From assembly GCF_001741865.1 (NCBI RefSeq), contig NZ_CP017147.1, forward strand, positions 2,037,001-2,101,000: a DNA stretch of 64,000 nucleotides, written 5' to 3'. This document shows, in pieces, positions 59,775 through 64,000 of this stretch. The stretch is from Bosea vaviloviae. Lineage in GTDB: Bacteria > Pseudomonadota > Alphaproteobacteria > Rhizobiales > Beijerinckiaceae. The translations under genes and the position numbers were made by a program. The notes beneath the pieces are model-generated. The model was not told where the DNA came from and ran no database searches. It was given only the letters and a program-made list of their open reading frames with translations. Position 1 is the first letter of the stretch, and each line of letters opens with the position of its first letter.

Positions 59775-61145
59775 TCAGAACCCGGCGCTACCGGGAATCC
59801 AGTTGGTGCCGGCCAGCGGCACGCGCGCCATGGCGGCCGCTTCCACGGTCAGCGCCACGAGATCCTCCGGCTCCAGATTATGGACATGGCTCTTGCCGCA
59901 GGCGCGCGCGATGGTCTGCGTTTCCAACGCCAGGACGGAGAGGTAATTCGCCAATCTGCGCCCGGCCTTGACCGGGTCGAGACGTGCGGCGAGCTCGGGA
60001 TCCTGCGTCGTGATGCCGGCGGGATCGCGCCCCTCATGCCAGTCGTCATAAGCGCCGGCCGTGGTGCCGAGCTTGGCGTATTCCGCCTCCAGCCGCGGGT
60101 CGTTGTCGCCGAGCGCGATCAGTGCCGCGGTGCCGATCGCGACCGCATCCGCGCCGAGCGCCAGCGCCTTGGCGACGTCGGCGCCGGTCCTGATGCCGCC
60201 GGAGACGATGAGTTGGACCTTGCGATGCATGCCGAGATCCTGCAGCGCCTGCACGGCCGGGCGGATGGCGGCCAGGATCGGCAGGCCGACATTCTCGATG
60301 AAGACCTCCTGCGTCGCTGCCGTGCCACCCTGCATGCCGTCGAGCACCACGACATCGGCGCCGGACTTTACGGCGAGTGCGGTGTCGTAATAGGGCCGGC
60401 TCGCGCCGACCTTCACATAGATCGGCTTCTCCCAATCGGTGATCTCGCGCAGCTCCTCGATCTTGATCTCGAGATCGTCGGGGCCGGTCCAGTCCGGGTG
60501 GCGGCAGGCCGAGCGCTGGTCGATGCCTTCCGGCAGGTTGCGCATCCTGGCGACGCGCGGGGAAATCTTCTGGCCGAGCAGCATGCCGCCGCCGCCCGGC
60601 TTCGCGCCCTGGCCGATCACGATCTCGATCGCGTCGGCCTTGCGCAGATCGTCCGGGTTCATGCCGTAGCGCGAGGGCAGGTACTGGTAGATCAGCGTCT
60701 GCGAATGGCCACGCTCCTCCGGTGTCATGCCGCCATCGCCCGTCGTCGTCGAGGTGCCGACGATCGTCGCGCCGCGCCCGAGCGCTTCCTTGGCCGGTCC
60801 CGACAAGGCGCCGAAGCTCATTCCGGCGATCGTGATCGGGATCTTGAGATGGATCGGCTTCTTGGCGAAGCGCGCGCCGAGCACGACATCGGTGCCGCAT
60901 TTCTCGCGATAGCCTTCGAGCGGGTAGCGCGAGATCGAGGCGCCCAGGAACAGCAGGTCGTCGAAATGCGGCAGCTTGCGCTTCGCCCCGCCGCCGCGAA
61001 TGTCGTAGATGCCGGTCGCGGCGGCGCGCTGGATTTCCGAGATCGTATGCGGGTCGAAGGTCGCGGAGAAGCGCGGCGTGGTCTGCGCGGTCGCCGGCAT
61101 GTCGAGATGCGGTGCAGCCGGCATGGGCTTGAGTGACGCGGTCAT
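59775..61145 (-). CDS. FMN-binding glutamate-synthase-like protein (GlxD / MgsC type)
   Basis: 456 residues. This is the central/FMN domain of GltB as a separate protein: PITIAGMSFGALSGPAKEALGRGA, GTSTTTGDGGMTPEER, IEIVIGQGAKPGGGGMLLGQKI and DVVVLDGMQGGTAATQEVF are the FMN barrel motifs. Cys in this protein could bind the 3Fe-4S cluster; the tail RLANYLSVLALETQTIARACGKSHVHNL carries one Cys only. It receives ammonia from the amidotransferase at 61846 and forms the new C-N bond. ATG 61145 gives MTASLKPMPAAP. Confidence 0.88.
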   Translation of the reverse strand: MTASLKPMPAAPHLDMPATAQTTPRFSATFDPHTISEIQRAAATGIYDIRGGGAKRKLPHFDDLLFLGASISRYPLEGYREKCGTDVVLGARFAKKPIHLKIPITIAGMSFGALSGPAKEALGRGATIVGTSTTTGDGGMTPEERGHSQTLIYQYLPSRYGMNPDDLRKADAIEIVIGQGAKPGGGGMLLGQKISPRVARMRNLPEGIDQRSACRHPDWTGPDDLEIKIEELREITDWEKPIYVKVGASRPYYDTALAVKSGADVVVLDGMQGGTAATQEVFIENVGLPILAAIRPAVQALQDLGMHRKVQLIVSGGIRTGADVAKALALGADAVAIGTAALIALGDNDPRLEAEYAKLGTTAGAYDDWHEGRDPAGITTQDPELAARLDPVKAGRRLANYLSVLALETQTIARACGKSHVHNLEPEDLVALTVEAAAMARVPLAGTNWIPGSAGF

Positions 61146-61156
61146 GGGGTGCTCGC

Positions 61157-61846
61157 TCAATACGCCGAGGCGTTGTCGACGTGGAAATGGTAGAGGGTGC
61201 GGGCGGAGCCGTAGAGCTTGAACTCGTCCGGCGAGACGTCGTCGCTGAGGCCTGCGCGCGCGATGACGCCGGCCAGCGCGGTGCGGTCGGCGGCCTCCAT
61301 CGGCTTCTCCACGCAATCGGCGCCGAGGCTCCTGACCGTGCCGCGCACGAAGAGCCTGGCCTCGTAGATGGAATCGCCCAGCGCCTCGCCGGCATCGCCG
61401 AGCACCACGAGATTGCCCTCTTGCGCCATGAAGGCGCTCATCGGGCCGATCGACCCCTTCACGACGATGTCGATGCCCTTCATCGAGATGCCGCAGCGGG
61501 CCGATGCGTCACCCTCGATGACGAGAAGGCCGCCCCGGCCGGTGGCGCCGGCCGCCTGGCTGGCGTCGCCCTTGATGCGGATTTCGCCCGACATCATGTT
61601 CTCGCCGACGCCGACCCCGGCATTGCCGGCGACCACGATCGTGGCCTCCTTGTTCATGCCGCCGCAATAATAGCCGACATGCCCCTCGATCTCGACGATC
61701 ACCGGCGCGTCGAGCCCGACCGCCAGAGCGTGCTTGCCGCCGGGGTTCTTGATCGTCCAATGCGTTTCATTGGTGTTCTGGGGCAGTTTGTGCAGCTCCG
61801 CGTTCAGCGAGCGCAGCGGAACCGTTGCGAGGTCGACGACAGGCAT
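61157..61846 (-). CDS. GXGXG-domain protein (GlxC / MgsB type)
   Basis: 229 residues of the GltB C-terminal GXGXG right-handed beta helix: VEIEGHVGYYCGGMNKEATIVVAGNAGVGVGENMMSGEIRIKGDASQAAGATGRGG shows the Gly-x-Gly ladder. In glutamate synthase this helix links the amidotransferase and FMN domains. It lies between those two separate genes and starts on the last base of the preceding stop (TGATG), so translation is coupled. Confidence 0.88.
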   Translation of the reverse strand: MPVVDLATVPLRSLNAELHKLPQNTNETHWTIKNPGGKHALAVGLDAPVIVEIEGHVGYYCGGMNKEATIVVAGNAGVGVGENMMSGEIRIKGDASQAAGATGRGGLLVIEGDASARCGISMKGIDIVVKGSIGPMSAFMAQEGNLVVLGDAGEALGDSIYEARLFVRGTVRSLGADCVEKPMEAADRTALAGVIARAGLSDDVSPDEFKLYGSARTLYHFHVDNASAY

Positions 61847-62736
61847 CAGGCGCGCTCCCAGGCGTAGACCTTGGCTGGTTCGGGTTCGAAGATATGGGCG
61901 CTTTCGATGCCGGGCAGGCCGGAAAGCGCGCGGTATTCCGAGCCGAAGGCGACATAGTCTTTGGTCTCCGCCATCACCGCCGGCTTGCAGGAGACGGGGT
62001 CGCGCAGCACGGCAAAGCCGTTCTCGGTGCCGACCACGAAGGTGTAGAAACCGTCCAGCGCCTTCAGGCTGTTCTCCAGCGCCTCGCGCAGCGAAGCACC
62101 CTCGCGCATGCGCCAGGTAAGGTAGCCCGCGGCGACCTCGCTGTCGTTCTCGGTCTCGAAGGACAAGCCCTCGCGCGTCAGCTCGCGCCGCACTGAGTTG
62201 TGGTTCGAGAGCGAGCCGTTATGGACGAGGCACTGGTCCCGCCCGGTCGAGAAGGGATGGGCGCCCTTCGTGGTCACGGCGGATTCTGTTGCCATGCGGG
62301 TATGGCCGATGCCGTGGGTGCCGGACATGCCGGAGAGGCCGAACTGCTCCGCGACCCGGATGGGAAGCCCGACTTCCTTGAAGATCTCCATGCGCTTGCC
62401 GGCCCCGACGAGGCGCAGGCCGGCAGCCGTCGCGAAGGCGCGCGCCGTCTCTTCGTCGGCGCGCCGGACCGAGACGATGAGATGGTTGGAGCGGATCGTC
62501 CGTTCCGCGGGATAGCCGAGATGGGCATCGAGCGCGCCGGCAACACGCTCCAAGGCGGCAGGGTCGGAATGGCTGAGCGTCAGCTTGACGAGGTCGGCCT
62601 TGTCCGAGCCGTAGATGGCGAAGCCCGCGCTGTCGGGCCCGCGATCGCTCATCGTCTCAAGCATGCCCGAGAGGAGCCGGCCTAGATCTTGCTCAAGCTC
62701 CGGAGCCTTGATGAATAAGCCGACGATCCCGCACAT
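61846..62736 (-). CDS. Class II glutamine amidotransferase (GlxB / MgsA type)
   Basis: 296 residues. MCGIVGLFIKAPELEQDLG: Cys2 is the Ntn nucleophile. GIGHTRMATESAVTTKGAHPFS and LVHNGSLSNHNSVRRELTREG are the glutaminase motifs, SDSEVAAGYLTWRM-type Asp/Glu loops follow. It hydrolyses glutamine and channels ammonia to the FMN subunit. It is the first gene of the leftward operon and its promoter overlaps an interrupted palindrome. A strong GGGAGG precedes the start. Confidence 0.9.
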   Translation of the reverse strand: MCGIVGLFIKAPELEQDLGRLLSGMLETMSDRGPDSAGFAIYGSDKADLVKLTLSHSDPAALERVAGALDAHLGYPAERTIRSNHLIVSVRRADEETARAFATAAGLRLVGAGKRMEIFKEVGLPIRVAEQFGLSGMSGTHGIGHTRMATESAVTTKGAHPFSTGRDQCLVHNGSLSNHNSVRRELTREGLSFETENDSEVAAGYLTWRMREGASLREALENSLKALDGFYTFVVGTENGFAVLRDPVSCKPAVMAETKDYVAFGSEYRALSGLPGIESAHIFEPEPAKVYAWERA

Positions 62737-62759
62737 GTGACCCTCCCGTCATGGCGAGA

Positions 62760-62787
62760 GTCCTAGCATGGGTGCTTATCCTGTCAA
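62760..62787 (-). promoter_or_regulatory. Promoter of the glx/mgs operon
   Basis: On the minus strand TTGACA (62787-62782), 16 bp, TAGGAC (62765-62760). The -35 is perfect and the start would be near 62753, 17 bases before the ATG. The -35 lies in the left arm of the operator-like palindrome at 62780. Confidence 0.5.
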
Positions 62788-62808
62788 GAAACAAAAGTTC
62801 TTATCAGG
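62780..62808. promoter_or_regulatory. Interrupted palindrome overlapping the glx/mgs -35
   Basis: CCTGTCAAGAAAC (62780-62792), AAAA, GTTCTTATCAGG (62797-62808). The arms read CCTG-nn-AAGAA(A)C. It sits between the XRE-cupin regulator and the operon it probably controls. Binding would cover the -35, as expected of a repressor, or lie just upstream as an activator. Confidence 0.55.
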
Positions 62809-62812
62809 AAAT

Positions 62813-63448
62813 CTAAAGCGCCTGGCGCGGATAGACGATGATTGACAGATAGGTCATCGGCAATTGCACGAACTCCTCCGGCCCATGCAGCGCGCCCGAG
62901 TCGAACAGCAGCGCATCGCCCGGCTTCAAGCGATAGCGTCCCTCGGCGTGCCGGTAGACCACCTCGCCGCTGAGCATGTAGATGAACTCGACGCCGGCAT
63001 GCTGGAAGCCGGTGAAGGGCGAGGCGTCCTCGCGCAGCGTGATGAGATAGGGTTCGACTACCACGTCGCCGCCAAGGGCATGGCCCAGGAGCTCATAGAC
63101 ATGCCCGGCCTTGGTGCCGCGCCGCTCGATGTTGACACCCTTGCCGGCCGGCACATAGGAGCAGTCGCTCTTCTCCTCGAAGGCGGCAAAAAGCGTGCTG
63201 ATCGGTACGTTGACGCTGGCGGCGATGGCCGCGATCGTGCTGAGCGACGGCGAGATCTGCCCGTTCTCGATCTTCGACAGCATGCCGGCCGAGATCCCGG
63301 CCGCCGCCGCGAGATCGGCAACCGACAAATCATGCGAGCGCCGGATCGCGCGGATCTGACGGCCGAGCGCGATCTCCAGTGTTTTGCGTGTCTCCCCCGG
63401 CGCTCCCGAGCCGGTCGAACTGTCCTGGACGCTCAACGACAGCACCAT
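62813..63448 (-). CDS. XRE-family regulator with C-terminal cupin
   Basis: 211 residues from ATG 63448. HTH_3 at ~28-82 (IRAIRRSHDLSVADLAAAAGISAGMLSKIENGQISPSLSTIAAIAASV), then a cupin_2 domain ~115-205 (EFIYMLSGEVVYRHAEGRYRLKPGDALLFDSGALHGPE). Such regulators bind a small ligand in the cupin and control amine or amino-acid genes. Its gene is adjacent to glxBCD-glnT and probably controls it. ATG 63466 is an alternative start. Confidence 0.9.
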   Translation of the reverse strand: MVLSLSVQDSSTGSGAPGETRKTLEIALGRQIRAIRRSHDLSVADLAAAAGISAGMLSKIENGQISPSLSTIAAIAASVNVPISTLFAAFEEKSDCSYVPAGKGVNIERRGTKAGHVYELLGHALGGDVVVEPYLITLREDASPFTGFQHAGVEFIYMLSGEVVYRHAEGRYRLKPGDALLFDSGALHGPEEFVQLPMTYLSIIVYPRQAL

Positions 63449-63614
63449 CCCCTGCCAACCGCGCATCGTCGCGCTCGCCTGCAGACAGCAGGATCGGCCG
63501 GGGCGAGTCAACCGCCGCCAACGCGAGCGAAACGCACCGCGAGATCGGCTTTCGCCGATGGTGGAGCGTCGGGCGGGAGCGGGCTGCATCGAGAGGGGGA
63601 TAGCGACCGTCATT
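63449..63614. other. Gap between the XRE gene and the alcohol dehydrogenase
   Basis: 166 bp. The XRE-cupin frame stays open through it, but the residues are Arg/Pro rich and unlike a folded domain. I find no further gene and no convincing promoter for the XRE gene. Confidence 0.3.
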
Positions 63615-64000
63615 CTAAAAGACCGGAACCCGGCCATCCCAGGCATTCCGGTAAAGCGCGATGATGTCATCGGTATCCGGGACGCGCGGATTGTTCTGCG
63701 GCGTCCCGGAGCTGAGCGCCTGCCGCGCCATCTCCGGCAGCAGCGCCTTGTAGCGCTCCCCGTCGATGCCGAAGCTTTGCGGCGTCGGAACCTTGAGCCG
63801 CGCATTCAGCCCGATGAAGCCTTGGACGAGCACGCGGCCGGCGTGCTCGTCGCTGTCACTCGCGCTCGCCCAGCCGAGCGCCCGCGCCGCGGCTGCGTAT
63901 TGTCGCGGTGCCGCCGACAAGGAATAGGCGGTGACGAGCGGCAGCAGCATGGCGTTCGACAGGCCGTGCGGCACATGGAACAACGCTCCGATCGGGCGGC
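63615..64000 (-). CDS. Iron-type alcohol dehydrogenase, C-terminal part (5' end outside window)
   Basis: The frame is open to the window edge and reads PIGALFHVPHGLSNAMLLPLVTAYSL, the Fe-ADH motif with a metal His, then helical sequence and a C-terminal ending RNAWDGRVPVF. About 128 residues are visible of a normal ~385. This is the group III (iron-containing) alcohol dehydrogenase fold, acting on alcohols or aldehydes with NAD(P). Its proximity to the methylamine-like cluster could mean formaldehyde or alcohol handling, which is inference. Confidence 0.88.
   Translation of the reverse strand, partial: RPIGALFHVPHGLSNAMLLPLVTAYSLSAAPRQYAAAARALGWASASDSDEHAGRVLVQGFIGLNARLKVPTPQSFGIDGERYKALLPEMARQALSSGTPQNNPRVPDTDDIIALYRNAWDGRVPVF

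Overview
The window is a high-GC chromosomal segment of an alphaproteobacterium. Gene content and order (lptC-lptA-lptB-rpoN-hpf-ptsN, EF-P with EpmA/EpmB, RegB/RegA-type redox regulators, an iolRCDEB inositol operon, a glxBCD-glnT type cluster) and the abundant GTCATTGCGAG / CTCGCAATGAC palindromes fit the order Hyphomicrobiales. A Bosea-like relative is my best guess, but this is an inference from composition and synteny. Almost the whole window is coding. I saw no rRNA, tRNA, CRISPR array, transposase or phage gene.

Layout. 1-7.3 kb: housekeeping block with LPS transport (lptC end, lptA, lptB), sigma-54, ribosome hibernation factor, PTS-Ntr enzyme IIA, class I fumarase and a small secreted protein. 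7.3-21.2 kb: miscellaneous metabolism, including a secreted alpha/beta hydrolase with an AraC-type regulator, an MBL hydrolase, efp divergent from epmA-epmB, a DsbA-like oxidoreductase, pyrF, two DUF1330 paralogues, anmK, an SDR, an enoyl-CoA hydratase and an epimerase-like protein. 21.3-25.8 kb: a large repeat-rich secreted caspase-fold protein that lacks both catalytic residues, and an MFS symporter. 25.9-32.8 kb: a heme-copper quinol oxidase operon (cyoABCD plus SURF1) running directly into a RegB/RegA-type two-component system. 32.8-51.5 kb: an inositol island. iolR-iolC-iolD-iolE-iolB run leftward. Divergently come an SDR, iolG, an inositol-monophosphatase-like enzyme and an FbpABC/AfuABC-like ABC importer, followed by a second four-gene ABC importer. 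Two perfect GGAA-N6-TTCC palindromes, the published IolR recognition motif of Sinorhizobium, lie at the divergent iolR promoter (39373) and before the second importer (47253), tying the island together. 51.8-58.3 kb: a flavin-dependent catabolic cluster (DUF1185 protein, a three-domain hydrolase/flavin-reductase/Nudix-like fusion, a luciferase-like monooxygenase) leading into a broken aldehyde dehydrogenase that is frameshifted and joined in frame to the end of an ABC permease gene. The remaining permease and ATPase follow. 58.4-63.4 kb: glnT/gmaS-like ligase and an N-methylglutamate-synthase-like trio (GlxBCD/MgsABC), with an XRE-cupin regulator. The window ends inside an iron-type alcohol dehydrogenase.

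The strongest leads are: (1) an inositol, possibly inositol-phosphate, uptake and degradation island with two ABC importers and shared IolR operators; (2) the hydrolase-reductase-Nudix fusion next to a luciferase-like enzyme and a GntR-like operator; (3) the deletion chimera that removed half of that cluster; (4) the pseudo-caspase with 58-residue repeats. Starts were chosen from ribosome-binding sites, overlaps and family N-termini. No database search was possible.
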